A stretch of 64,000 nucleotides of DNA from Brevibacillus_H sp049846925 (GTDB lineage: Bacteria > Bacillota > Bacilli > Brevibacillales > Brevibacillaceae). Numbering within the stretch: the stretch's first letter is position 1; every line of letters starts with the position of its first letter. The position numbers were made by a program, and so were the translations under genes. Location of the stretch: contig NZ_JBNCMT010000030.1 of NCBI RefSeq assembly GCF_049846925.1, positions 6,007 through 70,006 of the forward strand. The letters run 5' to 3'. The notes beneath the pieces are model-generated. The model saw nothing but the letters and a program-made list of their open reading frames with translations, was not told where the DNA came from and did not search any database. This document shows, in pieces, positions 17,326-25,522 of this stretch.

Positions 17326-18527
17326 ATAAACTGATCCAGATTATTGAGGAAAAAAAAAACACACAAGACAACCCGATTTGCGCCTATATCTATGATCTGG
17401 ATGCTTTACAGCAGCACGTCGAGGAAGTGGCTCGCTCACTTCCTCCCTCCTGCCGCTTGTTCTATGCGATGAAAGCCAATTCGGAAGCCCAGATTGTAAA
17501 AACGATAAGCAAACACGTATACGGGCTAGAGGTTGCATCGCTTGGGGAAGTGAAAAAAGCCAGAGCAGTTGATGCTTCCATTCCTGTTATCTTTGGGGGG
17601 CCTGGCAAGACAGATGAAGAAATCAGGGGCGCTATCGAGCATCAAGTAAAGTTGATCCACGTAGAAAGCATCAATGAACTACAAAGAATTAACCTGATTG
17701 CCAGCTCTCTGAATTGCACAGTATCGATACTCCTGCGTGTCAATCTAGCCGGACCTTTTCCACAAGCGACCCTTGCCATGGCCGGGAAGCCTACACAATT
17801 CGGGATCGATGAGTCTGAAATAGGGGAGGCAATCCAACTGGCTTTGTCATGCGAACATGTTTCGCTGGAAGGGTTTCACTTACACTCGATTTCCAACCAA
17901 TTGGACGACCAAAGTCATTTATCTCTGATCGAATATTATTTTGACAAGGTGGATGACTGGTCTAACACATACGGAATCACCGTTACCTACATCAATGTCG
18001 GCGGTGGTATTGGGATCAATTACGCAGAATTAGATAAACAATTTGCATGGAGTCATTTTGTAAACGGTTTGTCTGCGTTAATTCAACGGCGGAACAAAGA
18101 GCGCACCACAATCATCTTTGAATGCGGACGCTTTTTAACTGCTGCTTGCGGATACTATGCCACAGAAGTAATTGACATCAAAAGAAACCACGGCAAGAAC
18201 TTCGTTATCGTAAGAGGCGGTACTCAACATTTTCGCCTGCCTGTCTCTTGGCAGCATAACCACCCATTTCTCGTCTTGGCACAAGAGACATGGAAGTATC
18301 CTTTTCAACGAAAAAAACTTTGGGAAAGTGAAGTGACCATCGTTGGCCAGCTTTGCACGCCAAAAGATGTATTTGCCAAAGACGCTCAAGTAAAACAGAT
18401 CCGAGTCGGCGACGTCATTCTGTTTCTATACGCCGGAGCTTACGGTTGGGCTATTTCTCATCATGATTTCCTCAGTCATCCTCATCCGGAACATATTTAT
18501 TTGACAAACATACCTGTAATGAAATAA
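17322..18527 (+). CDS. sbnH: SbnH-like PLP decarboxylase (citryl-Dap decarboxylation)
   Basis: 401 aa, close to staphylococcal SbnH (400 aa). Fold-type III PLP decarboxylase of the diaminopimelate/ornithine decarboxylase family: LFYAMKANS carries the PLP lysine (K51), EGFHLHSIS the barrel histidines, NVGGGIGINY the phosphate-binding glycines, and ECGRFLTAACGYY lies late. In staphyloferrin B synthesis SbnH removes the Dap carboxylate of citryl-Dap to give an ethylenediamine unit. Its presence indicates that a Dap-citrate adduct is made here. The start overlaps the previous stop (4 nt). Confidence 0.85.
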   Translation: MNKLIQIIEEKKNTQDNPICAYIYDLDALQQHVEEVARSLPPSCRLFYAMKANSEAQIVKTISKHVYGLEVASLGEVKKARAVDASIPVIFGGPGKTDEEIRGAIEHQVKLIHVESINELQRINLIASSLNCTVSILLRVNLAGPFPQATLAMAGKPTQFGIDESEIGEAIQLALSCEHVSLEGFHLHSISNQLDDQSHLSLIEYYFDKVDDWSNTYGITVTYINVGGGIGINYAELDKQFAWSHFVNGLSALIQRRNKERTTIIFECGRFLTAACGYYATEVIDIKRNHGKNFVIVRGGTQHFRLPVSWQHNHPFLVLAQETWKYPFQRKKLWESEVTIVGQLCTPKDVFAKDAQVKQIRVGDVILFLYAGAYGWAISHHDFLSHPHPEHIYLTNIPVMK

Positions 18528-18562
18528 GTGCCAAGAGTTCATAGGAAACGGGAGGATTTCTC

Positions 18563-19327
18563 ATGTCAGAGGTATTGCTATCACTAAAACTTATCGATAT
18601 TGACAAATTGTATCTTCATGAAGAGCATGAACCTTCAAGACTTGAGCGAACCAGTCAAGCAATTAAGCATGATGGGTTCCTTCGTCACCCGGTCTTGGTA
18701 ACAGAAATGAAAGACGGGCGCTATCTTGTGCTGGATGGAGTTCATCGTATCAGTGCTCTTCGATTGCTAGGATGTGCAAAAGTCCCTGTGCAAATAGCCC
18801 AAAAATCCGATTTCTCCATTGAAGCATGGCATCATCTGGTCCGTGCTGACGCTTCATGGAGAAAGCTTTTTCAGGATTCAGATCTAAACTGGCTACAGGA
18901 AAACGAAGTGACAAATCAACATGGGCTAATCGAGACTGTTGATGAGTTCGGAAATAGATTATTCCTAGACACAGTTGGTCAACAGGATTTTCTGATCATA
19001 TGGCATAAACTTGTCACCTCATACAGCAAGAAGGGAGCGGTGCAACGGATTCCCGCTGACAGTTGCCTGTACCCGGACAAAGGAACCGTGCTGATAAAAT
19101 ACAAGGCAGTTTCCTTTGATCAACTTGAGAAAGTGATAAATGAAGGGCGGATTCTTCCAGCAGGAGTAACACGATTCCAGGTAAACGGACGTCTTTTAAA
19201 TCTCAAAATACCACTTGAACTGCTTTATAGTGAGAAGTCAAATGAGCAGGAATGGGAGAAGCTGCAACTCATATGGAATCAATCGCTACGGTTGTATACA
19301 GAGCAGGTTTACTTATGTGAGATATAA
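18563..19327 (+). CDS. sbnI: SbnI-like ParB-fold L-serine kinase/regulator
   Basis: 254 aa, the same length as staphylococcal SbnI. The N-terminal half has the ParB/sulfiredoxin-like nucleotide motif LDGVHRISALRLLGCAKVPVQI (residues 58-79). SbnI is known to phosphorylate free L-serine to O-phosphoserine, the SbnA substrate, and has been described as a heme-responsive regulator of the sbn genes. Last gene of the operon, 35 nt after sbnH with GGGAGGA before the ATG; a strong hairpin follows. Confidence 0.82.
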   Translation: MSEVLLSLKLIDIDKLYLHEEHEPSRLERTSQAIKHDGFLRHPVLVTEMKDGRYLVLDGVHRISALRLLGCAKVPVQIAQKSDFSIEAWHHLVRADASWRKLFQDSDLNWLQENEVTNQHGLIETVDEFGNRLFLDTVGQQDFLIIWHKLVTSYSKKGAVQRIPADSCLYPDKGTVLIKYKAVSFDQLEKVINEGRILPAGVTRFQVNGRLLNLKIPLELLYSEKSNEQEWEKLQLIWNQSLRLYTEQVYLCEI

Positions 19328-19329
19328 AA

Positions 19330-19367
19330 AACAGAGTGTTTAGTTCACGGTAACTAAACACTCTGTT
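19330..19367. terminator. bidirectional terminator between sbnI and nupC
   Basis: A perfect 16-bp stem (19330-19345 with 19352-19367, loop CACGGT). The minus-strand side has a five-T tail, so it serves nupC best; it probably also ends the siderophore operon. Confidence 0.85.
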
Positions 19368-19370
19368 GCG

Positions 19371-20552
19371 TTATATTACAATACTCACAATTACTCCGGT
19401 CAATACACTTACTAGCGTGGCTCCATACAACAGCTTCAAGCCAAAGCGTGCAACCACATTTCCTTGTTTTTCATTCAGCCCTTTTACCGCTCCCGCAATG
19501 ATTCCGATGGATGAGAAGTTAGCAAAAGAAACGAGGAAAACAGAAATAATCCCGAGAGTGCGCTCACTAAAGGTGGACGCTATTTTCCCCAAATCCATCA
19601 TCGCCACAAACTCATTGGTGATTAGCTTGGTCGCCATAATACCACCTGCTGAAACCGACTCTGCAAGCGGAACACCCATGATAAGCGCAATCGGCGCAAA
19701 GATATAACCCATGATTTGTTGGAAGGAGATCCCGAACAACAATTCAAACGTATGGTTGATCGCAGCCATCAAGGCAACAAAACCGATCAGCATGGCGCCT
19801 ACAATAATAGCTACTTTAAATCCGTCCATAATATATTCGCCCAGCATTTCGAAGAAGGATTGCTTCTCTTCTTCCTGCACAATTAAGATATCTTCTCGAT
19901 CTTCTACTGTATATGGGTTAATAATCGAAGAAATAATGAAGCCCCCGAATAAATTAAGGACGATGGCGGTTACGACATATTTCGGTTCAATCATCGTCAT
20001 ATATGCACCCACAATGGACATGGACACTGTAGACATTGCTGATGCACATAACGTATATAAGCGATGGGCAGGGAGAACTCCCAACTGTTTTTTCACCGTA
20101 ATAAAGACTTCCGATTGCCCTACCATAGCAGAAGCAACCGCATTATAAGATTCCAATTTACCCATTCCATTGATTTTACTCAGAAGCAATCCTATGCCCT
20201 TCATGATAAACGGAAGAATCTTCAGGTGCTGGAAGATCCCGATTAATACCGAAATGAAAACGATAGGTAACAACACATTGAGGAAAAATGGGAAAGAGCC
20301 TTCATTGGCAATACCGCCAAATACAAAGGAGACTCCTTCATTGGCGTATTGAAGCAATTTCTCAAAGACTTTGGCTATCGCTTGAATCAAAATCAGGCCA
20401 AAATGAGTGTTTAACAGTAATCCAGCCAGTAAAAGCTGAATCACGACCATGATCAGGATCGGTTTCACTTTTATTTTTTTGCGGTTGTTACTGACCAAGA
20501 AAGCCAGGGCAAACACAACCAATAAACCTACGATTGATAGTAAGTAATTCAT
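19371..20552 (-). CDS. nupC: NupC-type concentrative nucleoside transporter
   Basis: 393 aa from the ATG at 20552, which follows GGAGG; an in-frame start 27 nt upstream lacks a site. It is a multi-spanning protein with the CNT family segments GQSEVFITVKKQLGVLP and SVSAGGIMATKLITNEFVAMMDL, the latter near the nucleoside site. It imports pyrimidine nucleosides with protons or sodium. It is the last gene of the pdp-deoC-(cdd remnant)-nupC group, matching the salvage role of the operon. Confidence 0.92.
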   Translation of the reverse strand: MNYLLSIVGLLVVFALAFLVSNNRKKIKVKPILIMVVIQLLLAGLLLNTHFGLILIQAIAKVFEKLLQYANEGVSFVFGGIANEGSFPFFLNVLLPIVFISVLIGIFQHLKILPFIMKGIGLLLSKINGMGKLESYNAVASAMVGQSEVFITVKKQLGVLPAHRLYTLCASAMSTVSMSIVGAYMTMIEPKYVVTAIVLNLFGGFIISSIINPYTVEDREDILIVQEEEKQSFFEMLGEYIMDGFKVAIIVGAMLIGFVALMAAINHTFELLFGISFQQIMGYIFAPIALIMGVPLAESVSAGGIMATKLITNEFVAMMDLGKIASTFSERTLGIISVFLVSFANFSSIGIIAGAVKGLNEKQGNVVARFGLKLLYGATLVSVLTGVIVSIVI

Positions 20553-20645
20553 GGTAGCCTCCACGTAGATGATATCCAATCTCTGATTTTGTTATTTATC
20601 TGTATCCGCTTTCAATTACAGGAAAAAATGGTGTGTGCTATTCAT

Positions 20646-20867
20646 TTATTTTTTGAGATCCTTGGATGAAAAGAATCCTGGCAACAACTCGTAAATCGTT
20701 GTCTCTGCAACTTCCCCTTTTAGATTAGCCAGTAGCACTTTGGTGTTCTCTGTAGAGAATTCAGCAATCACTTGCCTGCATGCCCCACATGGTGAAATGG
20801 GTCCCTCTGTATCGCCGACAACAGCAATGGCAGCAATTTCTTTTTGGGGAATCAGGCTAGTCCCAAT
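20646..20867 (-). pseudogene. cdd: 5'-truncated cytidine deaminase remnant
   Basis: The minus strand encodes, without a start codon, about the C-terminal half of cytidine deaminase: SPCGACRQVIAEFS (the second zinc motif, PCxxC), VLLANLKGEVAETT and ELLPGFFSSKDL, ending at TAA (20646-20648). The first ~70 residues, including the CxE zinc/catalytic motif, are missing; an in-frame TGA lies at 20868-20870. CCCAATTCAC is directly repeated at 20862-20871 and 20885-20894 beside the break. It is almost certainly non-functional. A complete cdd could exist elsewhere in the genome. Confidence 0.85.
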
Positions 20868-20909
20868 TCACCCAGTAGGACTAACCCAATTCACTATTAT
20901 GGAGTATTT

Positions 20910-21596
20910 TTAATACCCGGATGTAGAAGCTTGCCCTTTTATGATTGCCACGCCAGAACTTGCTCCGATGCGGTTTGCTCCTGCCTCTATCATGGCAAGG
21001 GCATCTTCCAGACTTCTTACTCCGCCCGAAGCTTTCACTCCCACATTTTGCCCAACTGTCTTTCTCATTAACGCAACATCTTCTACGGTTGCTCCACCAG
21101 TGGAGAAGCCTGTCGATGTTTTAACAAAATCAGCACCCGCTTGAACCGAAAGCTGGCAAGCTTTTTCGATTTCTTCTTTGGTCAAAAGTGCTGTTTCAAT
21201 GATTACCTTGGTGAGGGCTTTTCCTTTTGCTGCGTCTACCACATCTCTGATATCCGCTTCCACCAGATCGTACTGTTTGTCCTTAAGAGCACCCACATTG
21301 ATGACCATATCAATTTCAGTAGCACCATTTTCAATCGCATTCGCAGTTTCGAATGCCTTTACTTCCTTGGTAGTGGCCCCCAAAGGAAAACCAATCACTG
21401 TGCACACCTTCACTTCAGGCGTATCTTTCAAGATGGCAGCCGCTGTTTTTACCCAGGTTGGATTCACGCAGACGGAGGCAAAACGATGAGTTTTTGCTTC
21501 TTCCGCCAATTTCACGATTTCCGCTTCAGTTGCATTTGCTTTCAACAACGTGTGGTCAATCATTCTTGCTAAATCAGTAGTCATTTGGTTTTTCAT
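20910..21596 (-). CDS. deoC: deoxyribose-phosphate aldolase
   Basis: 228 aa from the ATG at 21596, with AGGGAAAGG just before it; other in-frame starts lie 15 nt on either side. Class I aldolase: IDHTLLKANATE at the N-terminus, VCVNPTWVKTAA, and FVKTSTGFSTGGAT with the Schiff-base lysine, then VKASGGVRS. It cleaves deoxyribose-5-phosphate to glyceraldehyde-3-phosphate and acetaldehyde. It lies 19 nt after pdp in the nucleoside catabolism operon. Confidence 0.95.
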   Translation of the reverse strand: MKNQMTTDLARMIDHTLLKANATEAEIVKLAEEAKTHRFASVCVNPTWVKTAAAILKDTPEVKVCTVIGFPLGATTKEVKAFETANAIENGATEIDMVINVGALKDKQYDLVEADIRDVVDAAKGKALTKVIIETALLTKEEIEKACQLSVQAGADFVKTSTGFSTGGATVEDVALMRKTVGQNVGVKASGGVRSLEDALAMIEAGANRIGASSGVAIIKGQASTSGY

Positions 21597-21615
21597 CCTT
21601 TCCCTTTTCAATCGA

Positions 21616-22917
21616 TTAGTGAATTTCTTTATAAATCAACTGTGGTGCCTCTACCTTTTCATTTACAGTCTTGTAGGCCCCATAGATCTTCTCCATAACG
21701 TTAGCTACATTTTCTGTATTGCTGTGGATCGTAACGAGAGCTTCTCCTTCGCTCACCGGATCGCCCACTTTTTTGTGAAGAACGACGCCTACAGCCAAAT
21801 CAATTGCAGATTCCTTCGTGATCCGACCGGCACCGAGCATCATCGCTGCAACGCCAATTTCCTCTGCAGTGATCTCAGCGATATAGCCTGCTTGTTTCGC
21901 TGGAACTTCAATCAAATATTTCGCAGTCGGCAGCTTGGCAGGATCGTCAACAACGGAGGCATCCCCACCTTGGGAGGAAAGGAATGTTTTGAAAGCATCC
22001 AGTGCTTTTCCGTTACGTATGACTTCTTCCAGCATGGCACGTGCTGCTTCCAGCGTATCTGCTTTACCAGCCAGCATCACCATGTGACTACCTAGAGCCA
22101 TACATAATTCATGCAGATCTTCAGGGCCCTTCCCCTGTAACGTGTCGATTGCTTCTTTCACTTCCAGCGCATTGCCGATTGCGTATCCCAAAGGCTGACT
22201 CATATCAGAAATAATGGCTTTGGTATTGCGTCCTACCCCATTGCCGATATCGACCATCGCTTTTGCTAGCTCTTCGGCTTGCTCCAGACTCTTCATAAAA
22301 GCACCGCTGCCTGTCTTCACATCCAGGACGATGGCATCTGCTCCTGCTGCAATCTTTTTGCTCATGATCGAACTGGCGATTAGCGGAATCGAATCCACTG
22401 TCGCTGTCACATCTCGCAGGGCATACAGCTTTTTGTCTGCTGGAGTAAGATTGGCACTTTGACCAATCACGGCGATTTTATTCTTGTTGACCAGGTTGAT
22501 GAACTCACTATTCGTAATCTCAACGTGGAACCCTGGCACTGCTTCCAATTTATCGATGGTTCCACCTGTATGACCGAGACCTCGACCAGACATCTTGGCT
22601 ACTGGGACCCCTAAAGCAGCTACGAGTGGAGCCAATACAAGAGTAGTCGTGTCACCAACGCCACCAGTGCTGTGCTTGTCTACCTTGATTCCATCGATTT
22701 GGGATAAATCAATTTGGTCGCCAGACTGAACCATTGCTTCTGTCAGATATACTCTTTCTGCTTGGGTCATCCCTTGGAAATAGACAGCCATAGCAAATGC
22801 TGACATTTGATAGTCAGGAATTTCTCCGTTAGTGTAACCTTCAATCAAAAATTGAATTTCAGACTTCGTCAGCTCTTGACCATTCCGTTTTTTCTCGATG
22901 ACATCAACCATTCTCAT
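21616..22917 (-). CDS. pdp: pyrimidine-nucleoside phosphorylase
   Basis: 433 aa, full length. Contains KVDKHSTGGVGDTTTLVLAPLVAALG, the signature of thymidine/pyrimidine phosphorylases, MSGRGLGHTGGTIDKLE, and DVKTGSGAFMKS for phosphate binding. It phosphorolyses uridine, deoxyuridine and thymidine. First gene of the minus-strand salvage operon; GGAGGG precedes the ATG. Upstream are a cre site and a paired DeoR-like operator. Confidence 0.95.
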   Translation of the reverse strand: MRMVDVIEKKRNGQELTKSEIQFLIEGYTNGEIPDYQMSAFAMAVYFQGMTQAERVYLTEAMVQSGDQIDLSQIDGIKVDKHSTGGVGDTTTLVLAPLVAALGVPVAKMSGRGLGHTGGTIDKLEAVPGFHVEITNSEFINLVNKNKIAVIGQSANLTPADKKLYALRDVTATVDSIPLIASSIMSKKIAAGADAIVLDVKTGSGAFMKSLEQAEELAKAMVDIGNGVGRNTKAIISDMSQPLGYAIGNALEVKEAIDTLQGKGPEDLHELCMALGSHMVMLAGKADTLEAARAMLEEVIRNGKALDAFKTFLSSQGGDASVVDDPAKLPTAKYLIEVPAKQAGYIAEITAEEIGVAAMMLGAGRITKESAIDLAVGVVLHKKVGDPVSEGEALVTIHSNTENVANVMEKIYGAYKTVNEKVEAPQLIYKEIH

Positions 22918-22950
22918 ACTAGCGCCCTCCAGAAATAATGATGTATAACC

Positions 22951-22964
22951 GTTAACGCTTTCAT
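22951..22964 (-). promoter_or_regulatory. CcpA cre site before pdp
   Basis: On the minus strand ATGAAAGCGTTAAC fits the Bacilli cre consensus (WTGNAARCGNWNNCA) and lies between the pdp promoter and start, where CcpA would repress in rich sugar. Confidence 0.65.
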
Positions 22965-23018
22965 TTTAGAGAAAAAGCACTGTTTTTAAACTTTGCAAAG
23001 CAACTATAACACATTCTT

Positions 23019-23054
23019 TGAACATATGTAAATCAATCACTGAACAATTGTAAA
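23019..23054 (-). promoter_or_regulatory. tandem DeoR-like operator over the pdp promoter
   Basis: TGAACATATGTAAA (23019-23032) and TGAACAATTGTAAA (23041-23054) are near-identical direct repeats 22 bp apart. On the minus strand the first overlaps a TTTACA -35, with TTATAG about 17 nt downstream as the -10. The next gene upstream encodes a DeoR-type regulator, the likely ligand-responsive repressor. Confidence 0.6.
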
Positions 23055-23079
23055 GGTATATGAGCGCTTTGTGACATAG

Positions 23080-23107
23080 AAAAACCCCTACCGTATGGGA
23101 CAGGGGT
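23080..23107 (-). terminator. deoR terminator
   Basis: On the minus strand ACCCCT and AGGGGT enclose a 12-nt loop and are followed by TTTTT. Confidence 0.7.
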
Positions 23108-23124
23108 GTCTTGCTTCGTTCAAT

Positions 23125-24069
23125 TTATTTCTCTTTGTCTAATAAAAACTGCGCCGTGTATTGGTCAGTAATCAATACATTGGCGTACTCTCCTTTGAGG
23201 GCGCCGTAGATCCCTTCGATCTTTTGTGCTCCTCCGGCTACAAGGATGGAGTAATCTTTCTTTTTAAACTCTTCCAGGTTAATACCCAGCGTCCGTTCGT
23301 TCAGGCTTTCATTACATATGTTTCCTTCTATATCAAAAAAACGTGAACAGATATCCCCGACCGCTTTGGAATACAACATTTCTAAGTCATCTTCCGTAAA
23401 ATAGCCTAATTGAAACAAAAGAGATTCTGACTTGATCGGGCCACAGGTAAACATGGCAATATTGGCCTCTTTGCCCATTTCAATTACTTTTCGGATATGA
23501 CGGTCTGCCTCCATAGCTTGCTTGACCACCACATGATCTACAATTGCAGGCAGCGGCAAATAAAGCGGATTGGTGTTAAATGCTTTCCCGAAAAGATAGA
23601 GGATTTCAGACGCATACGTGTGAGTCTGTGAATGACTCACCCCGCCTTTTAATTGAACCACTTTGACATCGTTCACGAACATCTGCTTCAACTCGATCGC
23701 AACATGATAAAGAGTTGTCCCCCATGTCACCCCGATAATGTCGCCCTCTTTTACAATTTCAGAAAGGTAGGATGCCGCCTTTTCCCCTAGATAATTCTTG
23801 ATGATATTGTTCTCATACTGTGGGATGGAAACCACAATAGCTTTTTTTAGCTGGAACTTTTGTTCAAGATTTTCGGACAGATTTTTAATATCATCGGTTG
23901 CATCCCTGATTTTGATTTGAACGATTCCTTCGTTTTTGGCAGTCTGCAATAACCTCGATACAGTAGGCCGTGAAACTCCCAAAAGCTTGGCAATATCATG
24001 TTGATTATAATCAAGCAGGTAATAGAGCTTGGCTGCCTCAATTACCTTGTTTAATTTATCAGGTTCCAT
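23125..24069 (-). CDS. deoR: DeoR-type (SorC family) sugar-binding transcriptional regulator
   Basis: 314 aa, like B. subtilis DeoR. N-terminal HTH HDIAKLLGVSRPTVSRLLQTAKNEGIVQI (about residues 20-48), then a SorC effector domain (YLGEKAASYLSEIV, GVTWGTTLYHVA, NICNESLNERTLGINLEEFKK). Such proteins repress nucleoside catabolic operons until bound by deoxyribose-5-phosphate. The gene faces the same way as pdp and lies just upstream of it; direct repeats between them are the probable operator. Confidence 0.88.
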   Translation of the reverse strand: MEPDKLNKVIEAAKLYYLLDYNQHDIAKLLGVSRPTVSRLLQTAKNEGIVQIKIRDATDDIKNLSENLEQKFQLKKAIVVSIPQYENNIIKNYLGEKAASYLSEIVKEGDIIGVTWGTTLYHVAIELKQMFVNDVKVVQLKGGVSHSQTHTYASEILYLFGKAFNTNPLYLPLPAIVDHVVVKQAMEADRHIRKVIEMGKEANIAMFTCGPIKSESLLFQLGYFTEDDLEMLYSKAVGDICSRFFDIEGNICNESLNERTLGINLEEFKKKDYSILVAGGAQKIEGIYGALKGEYANVLITDQYTAQFLLDKEK

Positions 24070-24205
24070 ACGATTCTCCTAAAGAATTTTAGTAATATTG
24101 GTTTTATTTTATCAGAATTATTTTACCTCAATATAGTCCAAAATATGAAATTATGTTAAGTACGCATAGAAAAAATGTTGTTTTTATCCTTAAAAATATA
24201 CTTGT

Positions 24206-24244
24206 GTGGTAACTGCGATAAAGGTTACTATGTTAGTGGTAACC
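24206..24244 (+). promoter_or_regulatory. repeat operator before the MFS-deoD genes
   Basis: GTGGTAAC at 24206-24213 and again at 24236-24243, with the inverted GGTTAC (24223-24228) between, forming GGTTAC-N10-GTAACC. TATACT at 24197-24202 could be a -10 just upstream. The regulator is not identified. Confidence 0.45.
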
Positions 24245-24285
24245 AATCACCATGGATTATCCCTCGCAGAAAGGAGGTTGCCTGA

Positions 24286-25452
24286 ATGAATTTCAGCGTT
24301 TATCTTTTGGCAATTGCTTCGTTTGTCGTTGGCATGGTTGAGCTGATCATTGGCGGAATACTGGACCAGGTCGCCAACCATTTTCACATTTCAGTCAGTA
24401 AAGCAGGAGAACTTATCACGGTTTTTTCCCTTGTTTTTGCCATTGCTGCTCCAATACTGCTGCCATTGACAGCAAAAATAGAGCGTAAAGCACTCTGCTT
24501 ATGGACACTATTTGTATTCTTTCTCGGGAATCTGGTTGCTTATCTGAGCCCTACCTTCTCGATTTTGATGCTGTCTCGAGTGATCTCTGCTGCGAGTGGC
24601 TCTCTTCTTGTCGTCCTTTGTGTAACGCTTGCATCGGGAATCGTAAAAGAAACGTATCGAGCACGAGCGATTGGTGTCATTTTTATGGGAATCAGTGCAT
24701 CCTTAGTATTGGGAATCCCGATAGGTCTTGTCATCGGTACCCATTTTGGCTGGAGATTCATTTTTCTGCTGATTGCCGTTCTTACGATTCTATCCATGTT
24801 GGGGATTTTTGCATTTTTAACTAAAATAGAACCAAAGCCCATTATCCCCTTACGTCAGCAGCTTGGCACGTTGAAAAATACAAAAACGTTGTCCGCCCAG
24901 TTAACTTCACTGTTGTTTTTAACGGGACATCTGACGTTGTATGCATACTTGACTCCATTTTTGCAAAGCGTCCTGCATATTGATGCGAACTGGATCAGCA
25001 TCTTCTATTTCCTGTTTGGGATTGCTGCAGTGTTGGGCGGCGGAGTCGGAGGATGGGCAGCAGACAAATGGGGATCGAAAAAGAGCATTTTAATCATGGT
25101 CTCTCTCTTTACCATCGTTCTCTTCATTTTGCCAAAGGTTACATTCTCGATGACCCTCTTTATTCTGGTCATGATGATTTGGAGCATGCTGAGTTGGGCT
25201 GTTACTCCTGCACAGCAGGCCTACCTGATTGAAACAGCTCCTGAAACATCTGACATCCAGCAAGGTCTGAACAATTCCGCTTTGCATCTGGGAATTGCCC
25301 TAGGTTCCACCATTGGCGGCTTTGTGATCAGTGAGTATTCTGTCACTGAAAATGCGTTGGTCGGCGGATTGATCACACTGTTAGCCTTGTTTTGTGCATG
25401 GTTTTCGATTACTCGCAAACCCAAAGCTGCTACAGAGATGCATCCATTATAA
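24286..25452 (+). CDS. MFS transporter, purine base/nucleoside efflux type (PbuE-like)
   Basis: 388 aa with 12 predicted membrane segments. The start FSVYLLAIASFVVGMVELIIGGILDQVANHFHIS resembles the PbuE/AraJ drug-proton antiporter group. AAAGGAGG precedes the ATG. deoD follows after a short leader ORF, which supports a role in purine base or nucleoside export; the family is broad, so sugar or drug efflux is also possible. A repeat-type operator lies upstream. Confidence 0.7.
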   Translation: MNFSVYLLAIASFVVGMVELIIGGILDQVANHFHISVSKAGELITVFSLVFAIAAPILLPLTAKIERKALCLWTLFVFFLGNLVAYLSPTFSILMLSRVISAASGSLLVVLCVTLASGIVKETYRARAIGVIFMGISASLVLGIPIGLVIGTHFGWRFIFLLIAVLTILSMLGIFAFLTKIEPKPIIPLRQQLGTLKNTKTLSAQLTSLLFLTGHLTLYAYLTPFLQSVLHIDANWISIFYFLFGIAAVLGGGVGGWAADKWGSKKSILIMVSLFTIVLFILPKVTFSMTLFILVMMIWSMLSWAVTPAQQAYLIETAPETSDIQQGLNNSALHLGIALGSTIGGFVISEYSVTENALVGGLITLLALFCAWFSITRKPKAATEMHPL

Positions 25453-25474
25453 AAATCACTTGAAGGAGGTGTAC

Positions 25475-25522
25475 ATGGTCGTATTCGGGTTTACATTCCG
25501 CAATAAGGCCATACGATTATGA
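25475..25522 (+). CDS. 15-codon leader ORF coupled to deoD
   Basis: The only strong ribosome site before deoD (AAGGAGGTG, about 25463-25471) serves an ATG at 25475. This opens a 15-codon frame (MVVFGFTFRNKAIRL) whose TGA (25520-25522) overlaps the deoD ATG (25519-25521) as ATGA. deoD itself has no clear site, so reinitiation from this leader is likely. Confidence 0.55.
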   Translation: MVVFGFTFRNKAIRL

